Shown here: in pieces, positions 1 to 5,419 of the stretch
Position numbering within the stretch: position 1 is the first letter of the stretch
Layout of the letters: each line of letters opens with the position of its first letter
Source of the DNA: Clostridia bacterium
GTDB lineage: Bacteria > Bacillota > Clostridia > Oscillospirales > CAG-272
Assembly: GCA_017540285.1 (NCBI GenBank)
Contig: JAFYBI010000037.1
Coordinates: 1-6,465 of the forward strand
Direction of reading: 5' to 3'
Length of the DNA: 6,465 nucleotides
Notes under the pieces: generated by a model
Told to the model about the DNA's origin: nothing
The model's database searches: none
Seen by the model: the letters and a program-made list of their open reading frames with translations, nothing else
Made by a program: the position numbers and the translations under genes

Positions 1-55
1 AACAGATTTTTCCGTTCCTGTCCCGACATTTCCGGCGATCCGATGACGGATCATG

Positions 56-80
56 AAAAAACGGGATCCGATCCCGTTTT
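56..80 (-). terminator. Intrinsic terminator of the metallophosphoesterase gene
   Basis: Arms AAAACGGGAT (58-67) and ATCCCGTTTT (71-80) are perfect inverted repeats around a 3-nt loop. Read on the minus strand, the hairpin lies 5 nt past the stop codon at 85-87 and ends in six T (complement of the A run 56-61), the classic Rho-independent form. The flanking A and T runs could also let it work on the plus strand, but only four T follow there. A smaller dyad (GATCCG at 37-42, CGGATC at 47-52) lies just beyond. The remainder of 1-55 shows no gene. Confidence 0.8.
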
Positions 81-84
81 CCGA

Positions 85-585
85 TCAATCCCCGCCGAAG
101 GAACAGACCACCGTTCCGTCGGGGAGCAGGTCGAGGAGCGCGAAGGAGGCACCGTACCACGCTCCGACCGATCCCGGATTGATCGCACGGACCGACGTCC
201 CGTCCGGCGCGTCGAGCGGCCCGTCAAAGGCCTCGTGCGTGTGCCCGAAGAGAAGGACGTCCGCTCCTTTCTCCGCCGCGTGCTTCACCGCGCCGCCGAT
301 CCCGGTCTTCACGCCGCACTGATGTCCGTGGACGAGCAGGAAGCGGTGTCCACCGAGCTCTACGAGCTTTTCGTACGTCCCGCCCTCGAGGAGACGGTAG
401 CTGTCGCAGTTGCCGAGGACGCCGTAATACTTCGGACCGGGATACTTCGCCATGATCCGGACAAAATCGGAATACCCGTCGCCGAGGAAAAAGACCGCGT
501 CGAGGCCGTGACCGACGTTCAGACGCATCGCCTTGTCCATCAGATCGGGGTGATTGTGGGAATCGGAAAAAACGAGAATCTTCAT
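85..585 (-). CDS. YfcE/MJ0936-family metallophosphoesterase
   Basis: Predicted cytoplasmic metal-dependent phosphodiesterase of the calcineurin-like superfamily, 166 aa, the usual length for this family. All metal-binding motifs are visible in order: D8-S-H10 in the opening strand (MKILVFSDSHN), G35-D36, G58-N59-C60-D61, HGH at 86-88 and GHTH at 114-117, followed by the family's INPGS at 135-139. The family hydrolyses phosphodiester model substrates with Mn or similar metals; the physiological substrate is generally unknown, so none is claimed here. I chose ATG at 585 because MKILVFSDSH is the conserved N-terminus and GGGAGG (590-595) precedes it. An in-frame ATG at 609 would add eight unconserved residues. 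The gene stands alone, divergent from the small-gene trio, and ends at its own terminator. I see no convincing promoter in 586-663. Confidence 0.93.
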   Translation of the reverse strand: MKILVFSDSHNHPDLMDKAMRLNVGHGLDAVFFLGDGYSDFVRIMAKYPGPKYYGVLGNCDSYRLLEGGTYEKLVELGGHRFLLVHGHQCGVKTGIGGAVKHAAEKGADVLLFGHTHEAFDGPLDAPDGTSVRAINPGSVGAWYGASFALLDLLPDGTVVCSFGGD

Positions 586-651
586 AAAGCCTCCCGGATC
601 GTGTGTCAATGCGCGCCGATCCTGAATAGGATGTTAGGGAAATCGGGAAAC

Positions 652-656
652 GGAGG
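652..656 (+). promoter_or_regulatory. Ribosome binding site fixing the start at 664
   Basis: GGAGG sits 7 nt before ATG 664. The open frame continues upstream to position 43, across the gene on the other strand, so this site is what sets the true start of the first small gene. Confidence 0.85.
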
Positions 657-663
657 ATTTGCC

Positions 664-882
664 ATGATAACGAGGAAAACCATCGATCAGATGCTGGCCC
701 TGCCGGACGACAAGATGGCGGCGATGCTGAAGCTGGTGCTGTCGACCGCGGGTGCGGACACGGCCGGGATGAAGTTCGACGAGCGGACGGTGCGTCGGCT
801 CCGGGCGGTCCTCGGCGAGCTGACGGACGCGGACCTTGCGCGCATCTCGACGCTGACGGAGCGGTGGCGCACGGGAGGCTGA
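664..882 (+). CDS. Small protein of unknown function, first of a trio
   Basis: A 72-aa protein, mostly helical by composition, with no signal peptide or membrane segment. Visible pattern: an N-terminal helix-prone stretch (ITRKTIDQMLALPDDKMAAM), a short AGADTAGM linker near residues 29-36, a basic patch RRLRAVL near 44-50, then LTDADLARISTL at 53-64. The repeated 'L-x-D-D/A' turns before amphipathic helices suggest a small helical bundle. I do not recognise a named family. Similar short helical proteins occur from memory in Clostridia beside metallophosphoesterase genes, but I cannot verify that here. ATG 664 is supported by GGAGG 7 nt upstream. The stop lies 1 nt before the next start, so it is surely cotranscribed with, and probably translationally coupled to, the second gene. 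Confidence 0.8.
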   Translation: MITRKTIDQMLALPDDKMAAMLKLVLSTAGADTAGMKFDERTVRRLRAVLGELTDADLARISTLTERWRTGG

Positions 883-883
883 C

Positions 884-1300
884 ATGGCGGACGACATCGG
901 CTCCATGGTGGAGAAGATCATCGGGAATCCGGAGTTCAGAAATCTCGTCGGAGAACTGCGCGGCTCGGGAGAAGCGCCGGACTCCGACGCGCTCATGAGC
1001 CGCCTCCCGGAGGTCATGGCCGCGATCTCACCCCTCCTTTCATCCTCGGAATCGGAACCGCCGTCCGGCGGCGAAGCGAAACCGTCGCCTCCCGCGGACA
1101 TTCCGGTCGTGAGCGGCGGGAAATTCAACCGCAAAAACGCCGAGAGGCTTCTCACGGCGCTGAGGCCTTATCTGCGCGCATCCCGGTGCGGGATCATCGA
1201 TAAGTGCATGTCCGTCATGCAGATCACCGATCTCATCGGCGCGGCGGGCGGCCTCGGCGCGCTGACCGGAGGGGAAAGGCCGGAGGGAGGGAATCCGTGA
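884..1300 (+). CDS. Small acidic helical protein of unknown function, second of a trio
   Basis: A 138-aa soluble protein with three visible parts: an acidic N-terminal helical segment (residues 1-55, with IIGNPEFRNLVGELRGS); a low-complexity Ser/Pro/Glu/Gly linker (about 53-78); and a conserved-looking C-terminal module with NAERLLTALRPYLRAS followed by two helices, IIDKCMSVMQITDLIGA and a Gly/Ala/Leu stretch. The 'LLxALxPYL' pattern resembles small hypothetical proteins I recall from Clostridia, often written 'LLxALKPYL'; no biochemical role is known to me. ATG 884 follows GGGAGG (873-878) by 5 nt and lies 1 nt after the previous stop. Its TGA overlaps an alternative GTG start of the next gene (GTGA at 1297-1300). 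There is no membrane segment or signal peptide. Confidence 0.82.
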   Translation: MADDIGSMVEKIIGNPEFRNLVGELRGSGEAPDSDALMSRLPEVMAAISPLLSSSESEPPSGGEAKPSPPADIPVVSGGKFNRKNAERLLTALRPYLRASRCGIIDKCMSVMQITDLIGAAGGLGALTGGERPEGGNP

Positions 1301-1309
1301 ATCTTGTCG

Positions 1310-1314
1310 AGGAG
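1310..1314 (+). promoter_or_regulatory. Ribosome binding site supporting the start at 1321
   Basis: AGGAG lies 6 nt before ATG 1321. A competing GGAGG at 1286-1290 lies 6 nt before GTG 1297 in the same frame, so two start sites are possible for the third small gene. Confidence 0.6.
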
Positions 1315-1320
1315 AGGGAT

Positions 1321-1665
1321 ATGTACACACGCCAGCTGAATCGGAAAAAACGTTACAGCCCTCCGCCGGGATATGTGGGGACCGCGTTCGGGGCAGAGGA
1401 TTCGCCGATGGAGGGAAAGGTCCACTCCCCGGGGCAGACGCCCGCTCCTCCGATCCGTCCGGAGATCCCGGAGCCCGTGCCGCCGTCGGAGCCGCGGGAA
1501 GGCGCTTCCGTTCTCGGCGATCTGCTCGGGGATCTGCGGGGACGCATCGGCTCGGAGGAGCTGATCCTACTCCTCGTGATGCTTTTGCTCGCCTCGGACG
1601 GCGCGGGATCGGAGATCCTGCTCCTAGCGCTCATCCTGCTCGGCGGCGGAGAGCAGGCGGGGTAA
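1321..1665 (+). CDS. Small proline-rich protein with paired leucine-rich segments, third of a trio
   Basis: A 114-aa protein of unknown function. Order of parts: a basic N-terminus (MYTRQLNRKKRYSPPPGYVG); a proline-rich, probably disordered middle (about 33-60, including PAPPIRPEIPEPVPP); a bridging helix (VLGDLLGDLRGRIG, 64-77); and two similar hydrophobic blocks, SEELILLLVMLLL (78-90) and SEILLLALILL (97-107), separated by ASDGAG. Each block is too short for an ordinary transmembrane helix, so a shallow hairpin, self-association or partner packing is as likely as membrane insertion. Clostridial small proteins with such Leu-rich, acid-spaced tails are familiar to me but unnamed. ATG 1321 has AGGAG at 6 nt; GTG 1297, overlapping the previous stop, would give 122 aa. 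The 3' end overlaps the opposing gene by 42 bp. Confidence 0.8.
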   Translation: MYTRQLNRKKRYSPPPGYVGTAFGAEDSPMEGKVHSPGQTPAPPIRPEIPEPVPPSEPREGASVLGDLLGDLRGRIGSEELILLLVMLLLASDGAGSEILLLALILLGGGEQAG

Positions 1666-2706
1666 ATCGAGCAGTCCGAGCGCTTCGCCGAGTACGGGCG
1701 GGACCGCGGCGATCGGATCGCTGTACTTGAAGTCGAGCAGCGGCGGCATCTCCGCGCCGATCCGAAAGACGATGGTCAGGGCCGCGCCGTACGTATAGAC
1801 AGCGGCCGGGATGTGGATGAACTCCGAGAGAACGACTGCGATCCGCACCGCGTCCCGGAAATCGTCGGAGAGGCGGAAGAGGATGCTCAGCCCGTCGCCG
1901 TCCCCAGTGAAGGGAAGCGAGCGGGCGTCGGCGGAGAGCTCGATCTCGCGCACCTCCCCGTAACGGGTCAGCCGGACGCGGACCGTATTGTCGGCCGCAA
2001 GGCAGCGCAGCATGGTGATCATCGGGATGAGCGCGCAGACGAGCGCTTCGACCGGAATGTCGGAGATCGGATGGGCCTCGCCGGTCGCGTCCGTGAAGGG
2101 AAGCTTCACCGAGGCGAAATCCGGGTTGCGGAGAAGCTGATCGATCACTGCGCGCAGCAGATCGGCGAGATCGCAGCACCGCGTCCCGCATCGCTCGGAG
2201 AAGATCGCCCGGGCGAGGTGTGGCGTGCGGCTGGCGAGGAGAAAGACCTCCGGCGAGAGCGCGGTAAAGTCCGGGGAGCCGCCGTGCTTCAGGTACAAAA
2301 GCTCAAAGAGGATGCGGTTCACCGTGGAGGCATAGTAGACCGATTTCGGACCCATATAGGGATAGAAGTCCGTGAGGCTGTGCCCGAGAAAGACGACGGT
2401 CATCCGGGTGCCGAGGATCGTCGCATGCTCGCAGAAGGCCGCGCGGAACGGTCCGAGATTCGAACGCAGACCGTACGTCCGGTAATCGGGAGACCCGTCC
2501 GCCGAGGCGCAGAAGCGGTAGAAATCCTCGCGGTCCCGGCTCAGAAGCAAAAGGAAAGCGTGCCGAAGACTTTCCAGATCGGAGGTCTCCGGCACGGAGG
2601 GCAGGACTTCATGCTCTTCGCAGAGGCAGGCGTCGGGGGAAAAGACGAGGGAAGGAAGCGTCGGCGGGCTGTCCGGCGATCGGGTGACGCGGGTGGATCG
2701 TCTCAT
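1624..2706 (-). CDS. Protein of unknown function, last gene of the envelope operon
   Basis: A 360-aa protein I cannot assign. It has no signal peptide or clear membrane helix, so it is probably cytoplasmic. The N-terminus is basic (MRRSTRVTR). Residues 44-66 form a Leu-rich helix; 80-140 and 145-195 look helical; and 218-318 looks alpha/beta, with a helix (VEALVCALIPMITMLRCLA), strands TVRVRLTRYG and EVREIELSAD, a Gly/Asp turn (TGDGDGLS), a helix, and the final strand ALTIVFRIGAEM. That order loosely resembles a histidine-kinase-type ATPase domain, but the N-box Asn and a DxGxG motif are not evident, so this is only a hypothesis. Nine cysteines are present, including CGTRCC at 173-178. ATG 2706 was chosen over one at 2730 because GGAGG (2713-2717) sits 6 nt away and the start shares one base with the upstream stop (TGATG). 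Its 3' end overlaps the convergent small gene. Confidence 0.85.
   Translation of the reverse strand: MRRSTRVTRSPDSPPTLPSLVFSPDACLCEEHEVLPSVPETSDLESLRHAFLLLLSRDREDFYRFCASADGSPDYRTYGLRSNLGPFRAAFCEHATILGTRMTVVFLGHSLTDFYPYMGPKSVYYASTVNRILFELLYLKHGGSPDFTALSPEVFLLASRTPHLARAIFSERCGTRCCDLADLLRAVIDQLLRNPDFASVKLPFTDATGEAHPISDIPVEALVCALIPMITMLRCLAADNTVRVRLTRYGEVREIELSADARSLPFTGDGDGLSILFRLSDDFRDAVRIAVVLSEFIHIPAAVYTYGAALTIVFRIGAEMPPLLDFKYSDPIAAVPPVLGEALGLLDLPRLLSAAEQDER
1635..1657. other. Inverted repeat in the convergent gene overlap
   Basis: CCTGCTC (1635-1641) and GAGCAGG (1651-1657) form a perfect 7-bp stem with a 9-nt GC-rich loop, inside the coding overlap of the two converging genes. A hairpin could form in both transcripts. 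No T run follows on either strand, so it is not a standard intrinsic terminator. Confidence 0.4.
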
Positions 2707-4241
2707 CACCAGCCTCCGTTCGGGTGCCATACGCCGTAGCTGTCCATCCAGCCGGTCCAGTTGCCGTTTTCGTCGATGAATTCGGCGGGCGGCGTCCCGG
2801 TGACGATGCCGGACGAATCGGACGTGTCGCCGGACCAGATGCCCGGGTCATACCAGTCGTCGGGCGAGGCGTTCCAGCTGCCGCCGTCGTTTCCGCCTGC
2901 CGACCAGTCGTTGCCCGTCTGGGCGTTCCAGTCTGTTGTCGTCTGGGCATTCCAGTCTGTTGTCGTCTGGGCATTCCAGTCGACGGCCGGCGTGCCCCCG
3001 TCGTTCCAGGTCTGCCCGTACCCGTCATTTCCCGACGCGGTATTCCAGTCATTCCCGGTCTGCGGTTCGTCCGCGGGGGTCTCCGGCGTCGTCAGCACCG
3101 ACCAGTCGTCGTTCGCGGGGGCGGGTTCCTCGGGTGCTTCGGTTTCGTAGGTCTCGTTGGTATTGGCATAGGGGTTCGTGACGCTCTCGGGGATGTTCGA
3201 CACCGTGTCGGTCACCGGCGCGTCCGGCTCTGCTTCGTCGATCTCGCCCGAATAGGTCAGGGTCGCGGGCTTCACGGTCTTCGTGAAATAGTAGTTCATC
3301 ACGCCTCGGTCCGCGCACGCCTGATATTCCGCCGCGACGCGGTAGGCGTTGGTCTCATCGAGCACGACCCGCATGTTGTACACGGAAAACGTCCCTTCGA
3401 GGGCCTGGATCGTGTCGGAGACGGTCTTGTAGACGTCGTCCGGATTGCTGATGGACGCGGTGGGGAAGCGGATGCCGAGGCTCGACGCGATCTGCGCGAT
3501 CATCTGCAGCTGCATGGCGCCCTCGGAATCGAGATAAACCGCGGAGGGAAGGACGATCCCGAGCCGGCAGGCGTCTTCGAGCGCTTCGCTGCACTCGTTC
3601 AGATAGAGGCGAAGGAGGTTCGCGGTCTCGTAGTCGAGGGTACCCGTCAGGGAAGGCGTCACGAGGATCTCCGTCACGCCGAAGGAAGCGAGCTCCTTCA
3701 TGAGCGCGGCATCGGTCGCCGCATCGGCGGGGATCAGCGAGGCAATGATGCGCAGTCCCCGGGTCTTCGCCTCCCGGATGGACTCCGTGATCCGATCGAG
3801 GGTTTCCGTATCGGTCACCTGCATCCGTACGAGCGCGCAGACGGCGGGAGACTGATAGATGAGCCGGCCGTCCTTGTCGCAGAGGGAATAGACCACCGTG
3901 TTGAACGCCTCGGACAGCTCGTCGAGCTCTTCGCCGAGTTCTTCTGCCGATTTGTAGGAGAGGAGATCGATCCCGACTCCGCGGATGCTCGGCGCGTTCC
4001 CGACGCTGCGGCTTTCATCGGCATCCTCCCGTTCAAAGGAGATCCCGGTCCCGCCCGTGGGAACCGGCGCAACTTCGGCGGACTGCACCTTCACGAGAAG
4101 GTGATGCCCGACGAGGACCGTCCCGACGGTGATGACCGCGGCTGCCCCGAGCACGAAGAGGATGCGCAGGAGAACCGTCTTCACGGCCGGGGACGCCTGT
4201 TTGTTTCTTCTGTACCGTTTCAAAATGCGTACCTGCCTCAA
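2706..4241 (-). CDS. Type II membrane protein with TIM-barrel-like domain and Trp-rich repeat tail
   Basis: Predicted envelope protein, 511 aa. A basic N-terminus (KRYRRNK) precedes one membrane helix at about 22-50, giving an N-in, C-out topology. Residues 86-330 look like an alternating alpha/beta domain: IRGVGIDLLSYKS, FNTVVYSLCDKDGRLIYQS at 113-131, RGLRIIASLIPAD at 161-173, FGVTEILVTPS at 187-197. The 'FNTVV...DKDGxLxYxS' pattern recalls putative glycoside-hydrolase-like barrels (DUF4015/YngK-type), with moderate certainty; catalytic residues cannot be named. Residues 331-511 are Pro/Glu/Asp/Asn/Thr-rich and hold all 14 tryptophans, four of them exactly 8 residues apart. The frame opens at TTG 4241, overlapping the upstream stop by 4 nt (TTGA) with little Shine-Dalgarno. 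TTG 4223 (MKRYRRNKQ, 505 aa), behind AGGCAGG, is an equally good start; no ATG is available nearby. TGA at 2706-2708 overlaps the next ATG. Confidence 0.85.
   Translation of the reverse strand: MRQVRILKRYRRNKQASPAVKTVLLRILFVLGAAAVITVGTVLVGHHLLVKVQSAEVAPVPTGGTGISFEREDADESRSVGNAPSIRGVGIDLLSYKSAEELGEELDELSEAFNTVVYSLCDKDGRLIYQSPAVCALVRMQVTDTETLDRITESIREAKTRGLRIIASLIPADAATDAALMKELASFGVTEILVTPSLTGTLDYETANLLRLYLNECSEALEDACRLGIVLPSAVYLDSEGAMQLQMIAQIASSLGIRFPTASISNPDDVYKTVSDTIQALEGTFSVYNMRVVLDETNAYRVAAEYQACADRGVMNYYFTKTVKPATLTYSGEIDEAEPDAPVTDTVSNIPESVTNPYANTNETYETEAPEEPAPANDDWSVLTTPETPADEPQTGNDWNTASGNDGYGQTWNDGGTPAVDWNAQTTTDWNAQTTTDWNAQTGNDWSAGGNDGGSWNASPDDWYDPGIWSGDTSDSSGIVTGTPPAEFIDENGNWTGWMDSYGVWHPNGGW
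2713..2717 (-). promoter_or_regulatory. Ribosome binding site fixing the start at 2706
   Basis: GGAGG on the minus strand, 6 nt before ATG 2706 and inside the last codons of the upstream gene. It decides between ATG 2706 and the in-frame ATG at 2730, which has no comparable site. Confidence 0.8.
2917..2980. repeat. 24-bp tandem repeat encoding an 8-residue Trp repeat
   Basis: Copies at 2917-2940 and 2941-2964 differ at one base (G/A at 2925 versus 2949). A third, partial copy at 2965-2980 matches for 16 bases before diverging. On the minus strand the array encodes DWNAQTTT units of the membrane protein's tail. The near identity shows recent duplication; the in-frame unit length means copy number can vary without breaking the frame. 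Confidence 0.92.
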
Positions 4242-5269
4242 TATGTGGCTTCAAGGTTGAATACGGGGTAGTCGTCAAGGGCGGGGAGCTTCTCGATGCC
4301 CTCCGCGAGCAGAGCCTGTTCGCGCGCCTCGAGGCGGATATTGTACTGCCCGGCGATGTATTCGTCCGCCAGATCGTCAAAGTGCTCGTCGAGGTAGCGC
4401 TGATCCTTTTCATACCGTCTGAGGATGCTCCAGCCGGCGTCGGTGCGGATCACGCCGCTCGTCTCGTCGACCGCGAGGGAAAACGCCGCGTCTTCGAACT
4501 CCCGGTGATAGGTGCCGCGGGAGATGTAATAACCGTCGGGATTGTTGAACATGAAGAGGTCCCGGCCTTCCTTCTGCACGAGGGTGTCGAAATCCTCGCC
4601 TGACCGGACGCGGTCCAGGAGGGACATGGCCTTGGCTTCCGCCTCCTCCTCGGTCATGCCGTCCGCCGTCACGAGGATCTGCTTCACCCGAACCACCTCG
4701 TCGCCCGCAAGGATCTTTTTGAGGGACGCGTCGTCCGTCGCGATCTCGCCGCGCTTCTCCATTTCAACGATCAGCTCCTCGGCGAGAACGTCGTTCCGCA
4801 CGAAGAAGCGGTAGACGGAATCGTTCATGTGATACGAACGGAGATATTCGAGGTAAGCCTCGTAATCGTTGTCGTACTCCTCGTAGACGGCCTTCATCTG
4901 CCGCTCGACGGTGTCGGTGACGAACGGGTCGTCCGCGCGGATGCCGTATTCGTCGGCGAGGGAAACCGTCGCGTAGAGGTAGGCGAGCGTATCGGACACG
5001 CTGCCGTGGAGATCTTCGAGAAGCGCCGCGCCGCCGTCGCCGAGCCAGATGTCGGGCGATTGGCCGGATTCGAAATCGCGCTTGTAGTTCAGGGCGATGT
5101 ACCGGTAGAGCTCCATCGGGACATCGAAGCCGCCCACCCGCATGACGGGCGTTTTTTCCGCCTTCGAACTCTCGAGAAGCTTTTCCCCCTTCTTCCCGCA
5201 CGAGACGCAGGAGAGAAGGAGCAGAACGGACAGGAGCGCGCAGAGCACGCGGAACAAGGTTTTCGACAT
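4238..5269 (-). CDS. PrsA/SurA-like parvulin-fold lipoprotein (extracytoplasmic foldase)
   Basis: Predicted lipid-anchored folding factor on the outer face of the membrane, 343 aa, close to PrsA-type lengths. The signal peptide (MSKTLFRVLCALLSVLLLLS) runs into a lipobox with two candidate cysteines: C21 (LLSC, better -3 residue) and C24 (CVSC). Residues 40-175 form a SurA_N-like helical chaperone domain beginning PVMRVGGFDVPMELYRYIAL. The parvulin domain spans about 191-288: VRVKQILV, MSLLDRVRSGEDFDTLVQKE, REFEDAAFSL, then RTDAGWSILRR. Both histidines usual in active parvulins are replaced (Q197 where 'HIL' is expected, S281 where 'GYHII' is expected), so isomerase activity is doubtful and a chaperone role more likely. 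A helical tail follows. ATG 5269 has AAGGA (5276-5280) at 6 nt. This is the first gene of a three-gene operon; its stop overlaps the TTG start of the next. Confidence 0.9.
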   Translation of the reverse strand: MSKTLFRVLCALLSVLLLLSCVSCGKKGEKLLESSKAEKTPVMRVGGFDVPMELYRYIALNYKRDFESGQSPDIWLGDGGAALLEDLHGSVSDTLAYLYATVSLADEYGIRADDPFVTDTVERQMKAVYEEYDNDYEAYLEYLRSYHMNDSVYRFFVRNDVLAEELIVEMEKRGEIATDDASLKKILAGDEVVRVKQILVTADGMTEEEAEAKAMSLLDRVRSGEDFDTLVQKEGRDLFMFNNPDGYYISRGTYHREFEDAAFSLAVDETSGVIRTDAGWSILRRYEKDQRYLDEHFDDLADEYIAGQYNIRLEAREQALLAEGIEKLPALDDYPVFNLEATY

Positions 5270-5286
5270 AACGCATCCTTATCGGG

Positions 5287-5301
5287 AAATGATCATCATT
5301 T
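5287..5301. promoter_or_regulatory. AT-rich palindrome, candidate operator
   Basis: AAATGAT-C-ATCATTT is a perfect 15-bp inverted repeat centred at 5294. GGG and CCC flank it with one extra A on the right. It lies between the predicted -10 box and the ribosome binding site of the foldase operon, starting about where transcription should begin. That position suits a repressor site or a short leader hairpin. No regulator can be named. Confidence 0.45.
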
Positions 5302-5308
5302 ACCCTAC

Positions 5309-5317
5309 AATATAGCA
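5309..5317 (-). promoter_or_regulatory. Probable extended -10 promoter of the foldase operon
   Basis: On the minus strand TGCTATATT gives an extended -10 (TG-n-TATATT, 5 of 6 to consensus), with a start expected near 5302 and a leader of about 33 nt. No good -35 lies 16-18 nt upstream; TTGTGT at 5334-5329 is too close (14 nt). An extended -10 can compensate. The surrounding 40 bp is markedly AT-rich against a GC-rich background. Confidence 0.55.
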
Positions 5318-5419
5318 GAAGACCATGAACACAATATGAACGGCGGACGTTTTTTGGGTGAATATCCCGCTGTGACCGCCGCATCGGCCCTTCGAGGGAC
5401 GGAGGAGGCAAAAAAACGG

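Noticed and set aside
587..609. Perfect TTGACA on the minus strand (609-604) as a promoter for the metallophosphoesterase
   Set aside because: The only hexamer at 17 bp (TATGAA) overlaps the ATG of that gene, so transcription would start inside the coding region; probably coincidence.
604..632. Plus-strand promoter TGTCAA/TAGGAT for the small-gene trio
   Set aside because: The -35 matches only 2 of 6 and the -10 only 4 of 6; too weak to annotate, although some promoter must lie in or before 586-663.
43..663. Upstream extension of the first small gene's frame
   Set aside because: It runs antisense through the metallophosphoesterase, and GGAGG before ATG 664 gives the natural start.
1813..2739. 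Long plus-strand open frame antisense to the 360-aa gene
   Set aside because: It is a shadow of GC-rich coding sequence on the minus strand: charged, repetitive composition, no ribosome binding site, and the minus-strand gene has coupled start, stop and SD signals.
2724..4271. 515-codon plus-strand open frame opposite the Trp-rich membrane protein gene
   Set aside because: Its Arg/Gly/Val/His-rich product matches no fold, it has no Shine-Dalgarno, and the minus strand gives a coherent membrane helix, an alternating alpha/beta domain and operon overlaps.
5331..5338. CATATTGT on the minus strand, fitting the CATAnnnT -10 of sporulation sigma factors E and K
   Set aside because: No matching -35 is found at the proper distance, and a better vegetative-type extended -10 lies downstream.
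5388..5398. CCCT-TCG-AGGG hairpin in the divergent intergenic region as a terminator
   Set aside because: The stem is only 4 bp, no T run follows on either strand, and no gene ends there.
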